Shown here piece after piece: positions 42,128 to 51,930 of a stretch of DNA of 64,000 bases. The DNA lies in the NCBI RefSeq assembly GCF_001665295.1, contig NZ_LZSE01000034.1, forward strand, positions 1 through 64,000. The letters are read 5' to 3'. The DNA comes from Mycobacterium sp. 1554424.7 (GTDB lineage Bacteria; Actinomycetota; Actinomycetes; Mycobacteriales; Mycobacteriaceae). The notes below the pieces were generated by a model, which did no database searches, was not told the DNA's origin, and saw only the letters and a program-made list of their open reading frames with translations. Within the stretch, counting starts at the first letter, position 1. Every line of letters starts with the position of its first letter. The position numbers and the translations under genes were made by a program.

Positions 42128-42817
42128 CTAAGCCGGCTTGTACCCGGCGTGCAACGCCACGATGCCGCCGGTCAGGTTGCGCCACCGCACCGCCGACCAC
42201 CCGGCCGCTGAAATCCGGTGCGCCAGCGTGGGCTGATCGGGCCAGGCCCTGATCGACTCGGCGAGGTACACGTAGGCATCCGGGTTGGAAGACACCGCCC
42301 GCGCCACCCTCGGCAGCGCCCGCATCAGATATTCCTTGTAGACGGTGGCGAACAGCGCGTTGGTGGGCGTGGAGAACTCGCACACCACCAACCGGCCGCC
42401 GGGTCGGGTGACGCGATACATCTCGCGCAGCGCCGCCTGCTGGTCGGCCACGTTGCGCAACCCGAAGCTGATGGTGACCGCGTCGAACACCGCGTCGCCG
42501 AACGGCAGCCTGGTGGCGTCACCGGCGACCTTCGGCACCCTGCGGCCCGCGCCCGCCGCGAGCATCCCGACCGAGAAATCGGCGGCCACACACCACGCCC
42601 CGGATTTCCTCAGCTCCACGGTTGACACCGCCGTACCCGCGGCCAGGTCCAGCACCCGCTGACCCGGGCCGAGCCCCAGCGCCGCGCGGGTGGCCCGCCG
42701 CCAGTACCGGTCCTGGCCGAGCGAGAGCACGGTGTTGGTCACGTCGTAGCGGCGGGCGACGCCGTCGAACATCGACGCGACGTCGCGGGGGTTCTTGTCC
42801 AACGCCGCGCGGCTCAC
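42128..42817 (-). CDS. menG: Demethylmenaquinone methyltransferase
   Basis: A 229-residue UbiE/MenG enzyme that methylates demethylmenaquinone, the last ring-modifying step. Motifs are [29 protein letters not shown] (SAM), [20 protein letters not shown], and [17 protein letters not shown], the two UbiE signatures. It corresponds to Rv0558. ATG 42817 is used. It lies 18 bases after the minus-strand DUF1214 gene, so it may be read from that promoter as well as its own. Confidence 0.94.
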   Translation of the reverse strand: MSRAALDKNPRDVASMFDGVARRYDVTNTVLSLGQDRYWRRATRAALGLGPGQRVLDLAAGTAVSTVELRKSGAWCVAADFSVGMLAAGAGRRVPKVAGDATRLPFGDAVFDAVTISFGLRNVADQQAALREMYRVTRPGGRLVVCEFSTPTNALFATVYKEYLMRALPRVARAVSSNPDAYVYLAESIRAWPDQPTLAHRISAAGWSAVRWRNLTGGIVALHAGYKPA

Positions 42818-42835
42818 CGCGTCGACGCTACCCGG

Positions 42836-44137
42836 TCAGTACTGCCGGTACCTTCGCTGGACGTGTTCCTGGCGGATCCTGATCTGCTCGCCGCGCTCCT
42901 CGGGGGAGACGGTGCGAGTCGCCGGGAGGCGCTGGCGCACGCCGGCCAGCGGCAGCTGGGTGACCGTTGCCGTCGGCAATTGCTGCGGCGTCTTGGAGTA
43001 CGTCCACCGCAGGGCCAGGAAGCCGCCGCGGTGGCCGGCGGTGTCCAGCCAGTTCGGCACGCCGGGGTCACTCCCGGCGACCACGTAGCGAAAGGTCCCG
43101 TCGGGGTCGGGCTCGGCCTGAAACCCGTTCAGGCTGCTGGTGTGGTTGGCGTAATCGAGCGACTCGCCCCAGAGGTTGGACAGGTGAAAGCCCATGTAGG
43201 CCGGGGCCACCGGGACCGCGACCTCGATCAGTAGGGCCTCGTCGGGCGCGAGATCGAAGACGCCGCCGGAGTAGACGTTGGTGCTTTGGCCGCCGCCCAT
43301 GGCGAGGTTGGCGAGCGCCGGCTCGTTCAGCGCGTTGCGTGGCATGAGGGTGAACCCGTCACCGTTCTTGTCGCCGTGCGCCTCCAGGACGACGTCATAA
43401 AACTCGTTCCAGAACCTCATCTGGTTTTCGGCGATCGTGCCGACGCGACGAAGGCGATCGGCGGCGGCGGCCGGATCGATTGGCGCCGGGCGGGCGCCCT
43501 CGTTGCCCACCCGCACGATGTGCAGCTCGGGTGACACCTCGTGCTCCCAGTCGTGAAAGAGCATGCGGGCGATCAGGAATCGCGCCGTTTGGGTGCCGTC
43601 GGCGGTGGCCGTGGCGATGAAGTTCCCGGTGTGGCCGGGCGGCCGCTGCGGCGCCAGCAGGATTTCGAAGCCGCCGTCGCCGTCGACCTCGAGGTCGGCG
43701 ATGTCCAACGCTCCGGTGACGGCGCGCCCGCCCGGGGCGAGTTCGGCGAGGCTGCCGGTGTCTCCGGCGTAGACGGTGTGGGCCTCAAAGATGATGTACT
43801 GCGGCGGTTTTGCACCCAGCCGGCCGCGCACCCGGTACTCGTGGGCGCCGTCGATCGAGGCCGACAGGTACAGGGCGTCGGCGTTGTCGATGGTCGCCTT
43901 GTCGACCGGTTGGATGGCGCGGCGGAAGTACGGGAATTCGGGATCCTCGAAGAAGGAGCGCTCGATGGCGCTGAACACGAAGCCGAGCAGGTAGCGGTGC
44001 CCCTCCGCCAGGCCCCGTTCGGTGAGCGGTGGCGCGTGCAGCTCGGCGGAGTCGACGGCGTCGTGCGCGCGGTTGAGGGCGTCGATCATGTCCGTCCAGG
44101 CCGCGCGCAGGTCGACGCGGCTTGATTCAGTGGACAT
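42836..44137 (-). CDS. DUF1214-domain protein
   Basis: A 433-residue soluble protein. The N-terminal half is helical; the C-terminal half is beta-rich and contains the DUF1214 hallmarks (PAYMGFHLSNLWGESLDYANHTSSLNGFQ and FRYVVAGSDPGVPNWLDTAGHRGGFLALRW). The family often adjoins lipid or sterol genes, but its activity is not known. ATG 44137 follows a GGAGAGG site and overlaps the sulfotransferase stop by 11 bases, so the two are made together. This gene and its neighbours interrupt the menG-mgtA order of H37Rv. Confidence 0.8.
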   Translation of the reverse strand: MSTESSRVDLRAAWTDMIDALNRAHDAVDSAELHAPPLTERGLAEGHRYLLGFVFSAIERSFFEDPEFPYFRRAIQPVDKATIDNADALYLSASIDGAHEYRVRGRLGAKPPQYIIFEAHTVYAGDTGSLAELAPGGRAVTGALDIADLEVDGDGGFEILLAPQRPPGHTGNFIATATADGTQTARFLIARMLFHDWEHEVSPELHIVRVGNEGARPAPIDPAAAADRLRRVGTIAENQMRFWNEFYDVVLEAHGDKNGDGFTLMPRNALNEPALANLAMGGGQSTNVYSGGVFDLAPDEALLIEVAVPVAPAYMGFHLSNLWGESLDYANHTSSLNGFQAEPDPDGTFRYVVAGSDPGVPNWLDTAGHRGGFLALRWTYSKTPQQLPTATVTQLPLAGVRQRLPATRTVSPEERGEQIRIRQEHVQRRYRQY

Positions 44138-45284
44138 CTGCGTCCTCTCCTTGTGTGTCCCAGTGGTATTCGTCGAACAGGGCGGCCAGTCGGGTGTGGA
44201 TTTCTCCGGCGTCGAGCCCGAATTCCGCCAGGCTGTAACGGTGGGCCGATTCGTGGCCACCGCCCGCACCGGCCGCCGCGAATGCCTTGGCGGCCACCGG
44301 TCCCAGGTCGAGGTCGAGCTCGCCGTAGATCCGGCGCATCGTGGCCTCGGGGTGCGCCACCAGTTCGCGATAGTCGACGACGACCGAGCGGACGTCGGGG
44401 TGCCTAGCGAGGACGTCGAGCGGACGTTGGTAGGTATCGAACGACTGGTCGGCCAGCACCCGCAGCGACGTCGCGATCAGGCGCTCGTCGCGGCCGCGCA
44501 GGTCCCATTCGGTCTTGAGCAACTTGAGCAGGCTCGGGATCGTCTCGTCGGGATTGCGCATGGGCACAACGAATCTCGCGTCGGGGAACGTCTCGATCAG
44601 CGATTCGACGCGACCGCAGAAGGTGGGGTTCTTGCTCAGGTGCGTCCCGCCGCCGTTGAGCGCGATCTGTCGCCGGACGCATTCGGAGTAGAAGTTCATC
44701 GCGCGGCGCCGTTTGCGTTCGGGCCAGTCGTCGACGTGGTAGAAGTCCAGCTCGCCCATGAACGGGAACATGATGATCCAGAAACCCGAACACAGCGACC
44801 AGGTGAGAAAGAAGTCGTCCTCTTCCGGGACGAAGAACCCCGTCTTGTGCATGTCGTCCGTCGGCGCGAACCGCTGCTCCTCGATCGCGTCGAGGCGGTG
44901 CCGCAGCCGCTTTCCGAACACCGCGGCGTCGAGGGCGAACAGCAATCGCAACAAGCGCTTCTCCAGCAGCGACGGGAAGAACAGCTCGTACATCAGGGCG
45001 TAGCTGAACTGTGGGTCCGCGGCCATAAGCCGATGCAGGTAGGTGGTGCCGCTGCGGGCGTGCCCGATGCAAAACGTGGGCGCAATCACCCGCGTGCGGC
45101 GTAGCGAGGGAAAGACGAGCGGATCGAGCGCGAAGCACACCGCGTGGATCGCCGCGACGAGCGGAACGCCGAGGAGGAATCCGAAGTAGCGCGACCAACG
45201 CTTCGATGCCGGCGGATCCCGGCGCAACAACCCGAGCATCGTCCGGTAGTTGGGCCAGTCAAAGTAGAAGCGCGTGCCCAGCAT
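44127..45284 (-). CDS. Sulfotransferase (PAPS-dependent)
   Basis: A 385-residue sulfotransferase. The 5'-phosphosulfate binding loop is IGHARSGTTYLHR, and the 3'-phosphate site is suggested by FVVPMRNPDETIPSLLKLLK. A central helix-rich acceptor region contains many aromatic residues. ATG 45284 gives MLGTRFYFDWPNY; an ATG at 45302 is also in frame. Family members sulfate lipids, glycolipids or sterols in mycobacteria. It is divergent from the MarR gene and leads an operon with the DUF1214 gene; the MarR palindrome lies in its promoter. Confidence 0.87.
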   Translation of the reverse strand: MLGTRFYFDWPNYRTMLGLLRRDPPASKRWSRYFGFLLGVPLVAAIHAVCFALDPLVFPSLRRTRVIAPTFCIGHARSGTTYLHRLMAADPQFSYALMYELFFPSLLEKRLLRLLFALDAAVFGKRLRHRLDAIEEQRFAPTDDMHKTGFFVPEEDDFFLTWSLCSGFWIIMFPFMGELDFYHVDDWPERKRRRAMNFYSECVRRQIALNGGGTHLSKNPTFCGRVESLIETFPDARFVVPMRNPDETIPSLLKLLKTEWDLRGRDERLIATSLRVLADQSFDTYQRPLDVLARHPDVRSVVVDYRELVAHPEATMRRIYGELDLDLGPVAAKAFAAAGAGGGHESAHRYSLAEFGLDAGEIHTRLAALFDEYHWDTQGEDADVH

Positions 45285-45332
45285 GAAACCTCCTCGGCAC
45301 AAGTGAGATTTCGGCAGGCTATCGGCATGTAT

Positions 45333-45345
45333 TTGACAATGTCAA
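45333..45345. promoter_or_regulatory. MarR-type operator formed by two back-to-back -35 boxes
   Basis: The perfect palindrome TTGACAATGTCAA contains TTGACA on the plus strand (45333-45338, toward the MarR gene) and TTGACA on the minus strand (45345-45340, toward the sulfotransferase). With an 18-base spacer the minus promoter has a -10 of TAGCCT; the plus -10 (near 45356) is weaker. One bound dimer would block both promoters. Confidence 0.68.
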
Positions 45346-45370
45346 GTATATTTTTGATACGGTCGCGAAT

Positions 45371-45838
45371 GTGAGGTATGCGCCCAAGCTGGACTCGGTG
45401 GACTCCATCAGCGCCGCGCTTTCGCGAATCGTGCGGCTCAGCGTGAGCCGTTCGGCGTTCGCACGACAGGCGGCGGCCGCGGACACCGAGCTGTCGCAGC
45501 CGTCGTACATCCTGCTTCGCGTCTTGATCGACGAGGGACCACTGCCAATCGGGCGCCTGGCAACGTTGGCGCACATGGACGTCGGGATGGCCACGCGCCG
45601 GGTGCGGGCCCTGGCCGACGCGCGACTCGTCACGCGGCGCACCGATCCGGGCGACGGGCGCGTGTCGGTCATCGAAACAACAGCGGACGGCGAACGCGCC
45701 GCGGGATCGCTGCACGAGGTGCGCCGCGATCACCTGGCGCGGGCGCTTTCGGACTGGTCGGCGGCCGAGCTGGCGCAGTTCGACCGGCTACTGACGAGAT
45801 TCCTCGAGGACACCACCAAGACACCGATCAATCCTTAG
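45371..45838 (+). CDS. MarR-family regulator
   Basis: A 155-residue winged-helix regulator. The DNA-binding part is IGRLATLAHMDVGMATRRVRALADARLVTRRTDPGDGRVSVIETTADG, with the MarR wing (DPGDGRVSVIETT). The start is GTG 45371, because the nearby ATG at 45369 is out of frame. It is divergent from the sulfotransferase/DUF1214 operon and upstream of an SDR gene, and probably controls them through the TTGACAATGTCAA palindrome. The ligand is unknown; MarR proteins commonly bind phenolic compounds. Confidence 0.88.
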   Translation: MRYAPKLDSVDSISAALSRIVRLSVSRSAFARQAAAADTELSQPSYILLRVLIDEGPLPIGRLATLAHMDVGMATRRVRALADARLVTRRTDPGDGRVSVIETTADGERAAGSLHEVRRDHLARALSDWSAAELAQFDRLLTRFLEDTTKTPINP

Positions 45839-45878
45839 CCGCGGGAATGGCACGGCGGCGAATACGTTATACGGCTGC

Positions 45879-46703
45879 GTGAGTGAAAAAGTTTGGTTTA
45901 TCACCGGTACATCACGAGGCTTCGGACGAGACTGGGCGATCGCCGCGTTGGAGCGCGGCGACAAGGTAGCCGGGACGGCACGCAATGTCGCGACGCTGGA
46001 CGATCTGGTCGACAAGTACGGCGACGCGCTGTTGCCGATCCAGTTGGACGTCACCGACCGCGACGCCGACTTCGCCGCGGTCAAACAGGCGCACGATCAC
46101 TTCGGCCGCCTCGACATCGTTGTCAACAACGCCGGCTACGGCCACTTCGGGTTCATCGAGGAACTCTCCGAGCAGGACGCGCGCGAACAGATCGAGACCA
46201 ACGTGTTCGGCGCACTGTGGATCACCCAGGCGGCGCTGCCCTACCTGCGCGAGCAGCGCAGCGGGCACATCATTCAGGTGTCCTCGATCGGCGGCATCAC
46301 CGCGTTCCCGCTGGTCGGCATCTACCACGCGTCCAAGTGGGCGCTGGAGGGCCTCTCGCAGGCGCTGGCCCAGGAGGTCGCGCCGTTCGGCATCCACGTC
46401 ACGCTCATCGAGCCGGGCGGCTTCGACACCGACTGGGCGGGTGCGTCGGCCAAGCACTCCGATCCCCTGCCCGCGTACGACGAGATTCGCGCCGCCGTGG
46501 CCGCCGAGCGCAGCAAGCGCTGGGCCAGCCCGGGCGACCCGTCGGCCTCGGCGGCCGCGCTGCTCAAGGTCATCGACGCGGAGGAGCCGCCGCTGCGGGT
46601 GTTCTTCGGCGCCACCCCGCTGGAGACGGCCAGGGCCGACTACGAGAGCCGGCTACGCAACTGGGAGCAATGGCAACCCGTGGCGGAACTGGCGCAGGGC
46701 TAG
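45879..46703 (+). CDS. Short-chain dehydrogenase/reductase
   Basis: A 274-residue classical SDR. The NAD(P) motif is FITGTSRGFGRDWA, followed by DIVVNNAGYGHFG (NNAG) and the catalytic Ser-Tyr-Lys as QVSSIGG and YHASKWALEG. The start is GTG 45879, with TATACG 6 bases before it, suggesting leaderless transcription. It lies 40 bases after the MarR stop and is likely part of the same small regulated unit. Substrate unknown. Confidence 0.9.
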   Translation: MSEKVWFITGTSRGFGRDWAIAALERGDKVAGTARNVATLDDLVDKYGDALLPIQLDVTDRDADFAAVKQAHDHFGRLDIVVNNAGYGHFGFIEELSEQDAREQIETNVFGALWITQAALPYLREQRSGHIIQVSSIGGITAFPLVGIYHASKWALEGLSQALAQEVAPFGIHVTLIEPGGFDTDWAGASAKHSDPLPAYDEIRAAVAAERSKRWASPGDPSASAAALLKVIDAEEPPLRVFFGATPLETARADYESRLRNWEQWQPVAELAQG

Positions 46704-46704
46704 C

Positions 46705-47859
46705 TCACTCCCCCTGCGCGTAGCGGGTGGCGAACACCCGCCGCCGGGCGAAGGGCGATAGCACCGCCTCGTAGTGGCCGAGCAGCTCGTCGCAAATCAC
46801 CGGCCAGCTGCGCCCGAGCACACTGCGCCGCGCGGCCGGCGCGTAGCGGTGTCGTTCGGCGAGCAGGTGCTCGACGGCGGCGGGCAGCCGAGCCTCGAAC
46901 TCGTTGACGGGCAATAGCAACCCGGTTCGGTAGGGCGCGACCAGATCGCGCGGCCCCCCGGCGTCGGGGGCGATCACCGGCAGCCCCGAGGCCAGCGCCT
47001 CCTGCACGACTTGGCAAAACGTCTCGTGCTCACCGGGATGCACGAAGACGTCCATGCTGGCGTACGCCGCGGAGAGCTCCTCGCCGTAGAGCGCACCGGT
47101 GAAAACCGCAGTGGGCATTGCGGATTGCAGTTTGGCCTGATCGACGCCGTCGCCGACGATGACGACCTGCACGGAGTCGTTGGCGTTCAGCGCGATCAGC
47201 CGCTCGACGTGCTTCTCGGGCGCGAGCCGGCCCACGAACCCGACGATCGGCTTGCCGGCCGGCGACCACCGGCGCCGCAGCGCCTCGTCGCGGGCCGACG
47301 GCGCGAACCGTATCACGTCGACCCCGCGCGCCCATCGGTGGACCCGCGGGAACCTGTGAGAGACAAGCGATTCCATCGTCACGCTGGATGGCGCCAGCGT
47401 GCGGTCGGCCAGGCTGTGCAGGTGGCGAAACCACGCCCACGCCGCGCGCGCAGTCATCGGAATGCCGTAGCTCGCCGCGAAACCGGGAACGTCGGTCTGG
47501 TAGACCGCGACCGTCGGTACCCCCAGCCAGCGGGCCGCCTTCACCCCGCCGTAACCGAGCAGCGCCGGCGATGCCAGGTGTACGACGTCGGGATCGAATC
47601 CCCGTAGCACGCTCACCATTCGGGGCATCGGAACACCGAGCGGCAGCGTGGTCACCTTGGGAAACATTCGCGACGGCACCCGATGCACCCGGATGCCGTC
47701 GTGGACGCGGTCCGCCCGCGGCTCACCCGGCGGGTTGTCGGGTGCGATGACGAGGGCTTCGTGGCCGGTGCGGCGCAGGTGCTCGAGAACGCGCAGCACC
47801 GAGTTGCTGACACCGTTGACGTTGGGGAGGAAGGACTCTGCGACGATTGCAACGCGCAC
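46705..47859 (-). CDS. mgtA: GT4 mannosyltransferase MgtA (Rv0557-like)
   Basis: A 384-residue GT-B glycosyltransferase. The N-terminal domain has [21 protein letters not shown]; the donor site has [17 protein letters not shown] and the EX7E motif in [17 protein letters not shown]. In M. tuberculosis Rv0557 (formerly pimB, renamed mgtA) transfers mannose from GDP-mannose to a glucuronic-acid diacylglycerol anchor. It has the expected neighbours Rv0556 and menD. ATG 47859 is used. The SDR stop is only 2 bases from its stop, tail to tail. Confidence 0.9.
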   Translation of the reverse strand: MRVAIVAESFLPNVNGVSNSVLRVLEHLRRTGHEALVIAPDNPPGEPRADRVHDGIRVHRVPSRMFPKVTTLPLGVPMPRMVSVLRGFDPDVVHLASPALLGYGGVKAARWLGVPTVAVYQTDVPGFAASYGIPMTARAAWAWFRHLHSLADRTLAPSSVTMESLVSHRFPRVHRWARGVDVIRFAPSARDEALRRRWSPAGKPIVGFVGRLAPEKHVERLIALNANDSVQVVIVGDGVDQAKLQSAMPTAVFTGALYGEELSAAYASMDVFVHPGEHETFCQVVQEALASGLPVIAPDAGGPRDLVAPYRTGLLLPVNEFEARLPAAVEHLLAERHRYAPAARRSVLGRSWPVICDELLGHYEAVLSPFARRRVFATRYAQGE

Positions 47860-47897
47860 GACCCCACGATCTCAGCGTCGGCTGTCGATAAGGTTGC

Positions 47898-48431
47898 CTA
47901 CGGGCGTACGTCGTGCGAAATCTGCTGGTCGGAAGCCTCGGATCGGCGGTCCAGCCACCTGTCCAGCAGCGCCAGACCCGTCAGGGCGGCCGCGGCGACC
48001 AGCCAGGCCACCACCGCGATGGATCCCGCCGGAATGATCGCCAGTCCGGCGTTGCGGTGCTGCACCCGAACCAAGTTCGGATCGTTCTTGTTGTACTCGA
48101 CGTAAATTCGCATGCCCGTCGCCAACTCGGACGGATACAACACACCGAGCTCGGGGCGGTAGGTGACACGCTCGGGCGTGACGAATTCGATGGTTGAGCG
48201 CCGCGGCCCCGCGCTGAGCACCTCCGCCTGCGCCACCCCCATGTGGTGTTGAATCGCAAGGTCGTCGCGCCACGCTCCAGCGACCAGGAGCAGCGACTGC
48301 AGCGTCACCAAGCCGGTCACGATCAACACCGCAATCCGCAACCAGCGCAACGCAATCGTGCCCCGCGTCTTCGGCGCCTCGTCGCTGCGTCCATGAAGAA
48401 GTATGTGCAGCAACGCTTTTGGACTTGTCAC
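47898..48431 (-). CDS. DUF3592-type membrane protein (Rv0556-like)
   Basis: A 177-residue protein. After a basic start it has one helix ([24 protein letters not shown]), an extracytoplasmic beta-type domain ([28 protein letters not shown]), a second helix ([25 protein letters not shown]) and a charged tail. This is the DUF3592 layout. GTG 48431 overlaps the menD stop (GTGA) and was chosen over an upstream frame extension. It corresponds to Rv0556. Its function is unknown. Confidence 0.82.
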   Translation of the reverse strand: MTSPKALLHILLHGRSDEAPKTRGTIALRWLRIAVLIVTGLVTLQSLLLVAGAWRDDLAIQHHMGVAQAEVLSAGPRRSTIEFVTPERVTYRPELGVLYPSELATGMRIYVEYNKNDPNLVRVQHRNAGLAIIPAGSIAVVAWLVAAAALTGLALLDRWLDRRSEASDQQISHDVRP

Positions 48432-50074
48432 AGGGCTGCCTTGATGGCGGCGTGCAGCCCGCGCAGCGACGAGCGGTCCGCCTTGACCTCCAGCACCCGC
48501 ATCCCCGCCGCCGGATCGTCGAGGGCCGCGGCCAGCTCGTCGACCTCGATCTGCCGGCTCTCGACGTGGTAGGCGCGGCACAGCGCGCCGACGTCGACGT
48601 CGTGCGGGGTGCCGAAGATTCGCGAGGACACGTCGGAGAACCTCGGGTCGCCCTGCTCGAGCAGTTCGAAGATGCCGCCGCCGTTGTCGTTGGACACCAC
48701 GATGGTCAGCCGCTGCGGCGTCGGCTCGGTGGGGCCGATCAGCAGGCCGGAGCTGTCGTGCACGAACGTCAGGTCGCCGATCAGCGCGACCGTGCGTCCG
48801 TCGTGGGCCCCCTCATGCGCTAAGGCCGCCCCGATCGCGGTGGAGACGGTGCCGTCGATGCCGGCAACCCCGCGGTTCGAGCGCACCTTGATGCCATCGG
48901 TGTCCAAACCCACCAGCGCCGCGTCGCGGACCGGGTTGGACGCGCCGAGCACCAGCTGGTCACCCGGGCGCAGCGCGTCGGCCACGGCCGCGGCGACGTG
49001 CAGCCCGGTGGTCAGCGGGTGCGCCCTGAGCTGGTCGCGCACCGCCCGGATCGCGTGGCGGTTCATCTCGGCGCAGCGGTGCAGCCACGCCTCCTGCGGC
49101 GTGCCGGTGGTGACCGCCCGCGTGCCGGTGGCCTGCGAGTTTCCCGAGACGTCGGGCCAGCGGGGCCCGGTGGTCAGCGCGTACACCGGCACCTGCGGGT
49201 CGGCCAGCAGCGCCGATACCGGCCGGTGCAGCGTGGGGCGCCCCAGCATGATCACCTGCTTCGGGCGCAGCAGCGGCAGCGCCAGCGGGTGCAACGGGTT
49301 GGGCACGGGGCGGCCGGAAAATGCGGTCGGCTCGGCGACGGTGGGCAGTCGCTCCAGGTTGGGGTGCGTGCCCGCGCCGTGTCCGGCGATGACGACGGTG
49401 TCGGGCGCCAGGTCGATTTCCAGCGGTTGGTCGAACGTGACGGGCGGCGTGTAGGTCCACGGCCTGCCGCCGGGACGGCCGCGCGGGACCACGGCGCCGT
49501 GGGGCTCGGGATCGGGCACCAGCGGTTCGCGCAGCGGGATGTCGAATTGCACGGGGCCGGCGTTGGCGGTGCGAGATCCCGTGGCGGCCGCCAACACCCG
49601 GCACGTGGCCGATCGCCAGGTGGCGTTGAGCGAATCCATCCGTTCGGGCCCGTCCTCGGCCAGGCCCAGGCTGATGGCGGCACGCACCTGAGTGCCGAAG
49701 TAGCCCAGCTGCTCCATGGTCTGGTTGGCCCCGGTGCCCAGCAGTTCGTAGGGCCGGTTGGCCGACAGCACGATCAGCGGCACCCGCGCGTAGTTGGCCT
49801 CGACCACCGCCGGCCCCAGGTTGGCGACGGCGGTGCCCGACGTCATCGCCACACACACCGGCGCGCCCGCGCCGATCGCCAGCCCGATGGCCAGGTAGCC
49901 GGCGGTGCGCTCGTCGATGCGGACGTGCAGCCGGACGCGCCCGGCCCGGTCGGCGTCCTGCAGCGCGAAGGCCAGCGGCGCGTTGCGCGACCCGGGGCAT
50001 AGCACCACGTCGCGGACGCCGCCGCGGATCAGCTCGTCGACGACGACGCGGGCCTGGGTCGTCGAGGGGTTCAC
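48428..50074 (-). CDS. menD: SEPHCHC synthase MenD
   Basis: A 548-residue ThDP enzyme that joins isochorismate and 2-oxoglutarate in menaquinone synthesis. The N-terminal [29 protein letters not shown] and [17 protein letters not shown] carry the catalytic glutamate region. The ThDP/metal motif is [16 protein letters not shown] (GDx), followed by [14 protein letters not shown]. It corresponds to Rv0555. ATG 50074 follows the bpoC stop by 99 bases, and the stop overlaps the Rv0556 start. Confidence 0.94.
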   Translation of the reverse strand: MNPSTTQARVVVDELIRGGVRDVVLCPGSRNAPLAFALQDADRAGRVRLHVRIDERTAGYLAIGLAIGAGAPVCVAMTSGTAVANLGPAVVEANYARVPLIVLSANRPYELLGTGANQTMEQLGYFGTQVRAAISLGLAEDGPERMDSLNATWRSATCRVLAAATGSRTANAGPVQFDIPLREPLVPDPEPHGAVVPRGRPGGRPWTYTPPVTFDQPLEIDLAPDTVVIAGHGAGTHPNLERLPTVAEPTAFSGRPVPNPLHPLALPLLRPKQVIMLGRPTLHRPVSALLADPQVPVYALTTGPRWPDVSGNSQATGTRAVTTGTPQEAWLHRCAEMNRHAIRAVRDQLRAHPLTTGLHVAAAVADALRPGDQLVLGASNPVRDAALVGLDTDGIKVRSNRGVAGIDGTVSTAIGAALAHEGAHDGRTVALIGDLTFVHDSSGLLIGPTEPTPQRLTIVVSNDNGGGIFELLEQGDPRFSDVSSRIFGTPHDVDVGALCRAYHVESRQIEVDELAAALDDPAAGMRVLEVKADRSSLRGLHAAIKAAL

Positions 50075-50173
50075 TCCTACAGCGTGTCACAACCGGCAAA
50101 TTGCCCGCCGAGCGTGGAGTTGTTGGGCAAATTCGCCGCGATTTCGCACAACAAGTCGACGCTGGGCGCCCAA

Positions 50174-50953
50174 CTAGGATTTGAAGAACTGCAGCGCCGC
50201 GGCGTTGACGGCCTGCGGCCGCTCCAGGAACCCGAGATGCCCGGCGTCGGGTATCTGCAGGTAGCGCCCGTTGGGCATGGCGTCGGCGACCTCCCGGCCC
50301 AGGTAGGCCGGCGTCACGATGTCGTCGGCGAAGCCCATCACCAGCACCGGCGCGGCGATGCTGCGGTAGGCCGCCAGCCGGTTGGTCTGCGGCGAGACGT
50401 ACATCTGGGCACGCAGTCCCGGCGTCTGCTTGACCGGCCAGGTGCAGAACATCGCGATCCAGTCGTCGACGGCCGCGTCGTCGTTCAGCGTCTTGCGCGA
50501 AAAGCTTTCCAGCAGACGGTTTCTCGCGTCGAGCATGGGCGGCACCGTGACTCCCGAGGCGTGCAGCTCGGCCTCGGCGTCGTGGAAGAACTGGCGGGCA
50601 CGGTCCAGGCGGCCGCGGGTGGCCATCAGCACCGCCGAGCTGACCAGCTCGGGCCGCGCCACCATGAGTTCCTGCGCGATGAACGCGCCCATGGACACTC
50701 CGACGACCCGCGCCGGGGCGGCGCCCAGCGATTCGATCAGCGCGGCCGTGTCGGCGACCATGGTTTGCGTCGTGAAGCCCTCGGCGTTCTCCGTGTCGCC
50801 GATTCCGCGATTGTCGAAGGTGATGCAGCGGTAGCCGGCCGCCAGGAACGCCGGGACCTGATGCGGGTGCCAGGTGCGCCCGGCGCCCCCGCGGCCGGCG
50901 ATGAAGACGACGGGCTCACCGGAGCCGCGGTCGTCGTAAGCCAGATTGATCAC
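50174..50953 (-). CDS. bpoC: Alpha/beta hydrolase BpoC-like (Rv0554)
   Basis: A 259-residue alpha/beta hydrolase. The oxyanion region is VFIAGRGGAGRTWHPHQV, the nucleophile elbow GVSMGAFIAQE has Ser, and the terminal catalytic His is in IPDAGHLGF. It was once called a bromoperoxidase; a MenH-like role is possible because of its place between menC and menD, but that is unproven. GTG 50953 aligns with the M. tuberculosis start. It overlaps the end of menC by 4 bases. Confidence 0.9.
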   Translation of the reverse strand: MINLAYDDRGSGEPVVFIAGRGGAGRTWHPHQVPAFLAAGYRCITFDNRGIGDTENAEGFTTQTMVADTAALIESLGAAPARVVGVSMGAFIAQELMVARPELVSSAVLMATRGRLDRARQFFHDAEAELHASGVTVPPMLDARNRLLESFSRKTLNDDAAVDDWIAMFCTWPVKQTPGLRAQMYVSPQTNRLAAYRSIAAPVLVMGFADDIVTPAYLGREVADAMPNGRYLQIPDAGHLGFLERPQAVNAAALQFFKS

Positions 50954-51930
50954 CCGGACGACGGTACAAGCAGCGGATGGCAGGCCCTGACCCGGTCGAT
51001 CCACCAGCGCCGCCGCTCGGGCGGCGCGGCCAGCGCCCGCAGCCGCGCCGGATCGGGCGCCACCGGCCCGACCGGCAGGAAGCCGTCAACGGGCAGCGCG
51101 GGTTCGGCAACGTCTTCTGCGAACAGCCCTCCGGTGCCCAGCCCGCAGGCGTGGCGCAGTTGCGGCAGGGCCGCCGCGGCGGTCAAACCATGGCCGATGC
51201 CGACCGCCGAATCCAGCGCGCTGGAGACGACGACCGGGACGTCGATCTGGGCGGCGATGGCCAGCATGGCCGAAATCCCGCCCAGCGGAGCGACTTTGAG
51301 CACGGCGATGTCGGCGGCGCCGGCGCGGACCACGGCGAGCGGGTCGTCGGCCTTGCGGATGCTTTCGTCGGCCGCGATCGGCACGCGTGGCATGTCTGGC
51401 CGCACCCGCAGCGCCGCGAGTTCGCCGACCGTCGCGCAGGGCTGCTCGAGGTACTCCAGCGGGCCGTCGGCGGTCAGCGCGGCCGCCGCCTCGGCCGCCT
51501 GCTCGACGCTCCAGCCGCCGTTGGCGTCCACCCGCACTATGGGGACGAGTTCGCGGGCCGCGTTGACCCGCGCGACGTCGTCGGCCAGCGTCTGCCCCGG
51601 CTCGGCGACCTTCACCTTGGCCGTGCGCGCGCCCGGAAACCGGGACAGCACCTCGCCGACCTGGTCGGCGGGGACGGCGGGCACGGTGGCGTTGATCGGG
51701 ACGCGGTCGCGCCGCACCGGCGGCGGCGGCCGGTAGGCGCCCTCGACGGCCGCCGCGAGCCAGTGCGCGGCCTCGGGCGGGGCGTATTCGACGAAGGCGC
51801 CGAACTCGCCCCAGCCGGCGGGGCCCTCGATCAGCGCGAGCTCGCGGGTGGTGATTCCGCGGAAGCGCACCCGCATCGGCAGGGCGACCACGTGCAGACG
51901 GTCGAGCAGGTCGTCGAGGTCCGGGGTCAC
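50950..51930 (-). CDS. menC: o-Succinylbenzoate synthase MenC
   Basis: A 326-residue enolase-superfamily enzyme that dehydrates SHCHC to o-succinylbenzoate. Catalytic lysines are in TAKVKVAEPGQ, and metal ligands in VRVDANGGW, YLEQPC and IAADESIRK; VLKVAPLGGI holds the second general base. GTG 51930 overlaps the amidohydrolase stop (GTGA) and gives the length I recall for M. tuberculosis Rv0553. The gene is in the middle of a minus-strand series with overlaps on both sides. Confidence 0.94.
   Translation of the reverse strand: MTPDLDDLLDRLHVVALPMRVRFRGITTRELALIEGPAGWGEFGAFVEYAPPEAAHWLAAAVEGAYRPPPPVRRDRVPINATVPAVPADQVGEVLSRFPGARTAKVKVAEPGQTLADDVARVNAARELVPIVRVDANGGWSVEQAAEAAAALTADGPLEYLEQPCATVGELAALRVRPDMPRVPIAADESIRKADDPLAVVRAGAADIAVLKVAPLGGISAMLAIAAQIDVPVVVSSALDSAVGIGHGLTAAAALPQLRHACGLGTGGLFAEDVAEPALPVDGFLPVGPVAPDPARLRALAAPPERRRWWIDRVRACHPLLVPSSG

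Noticed and set aside
50075-50173. TTGTTG/CAACAA imperfect hairpin between bpoC and menD
   Set aside because: The arms are short with several mismatches and there is no T run, so it is not a convincing terminator or operator.
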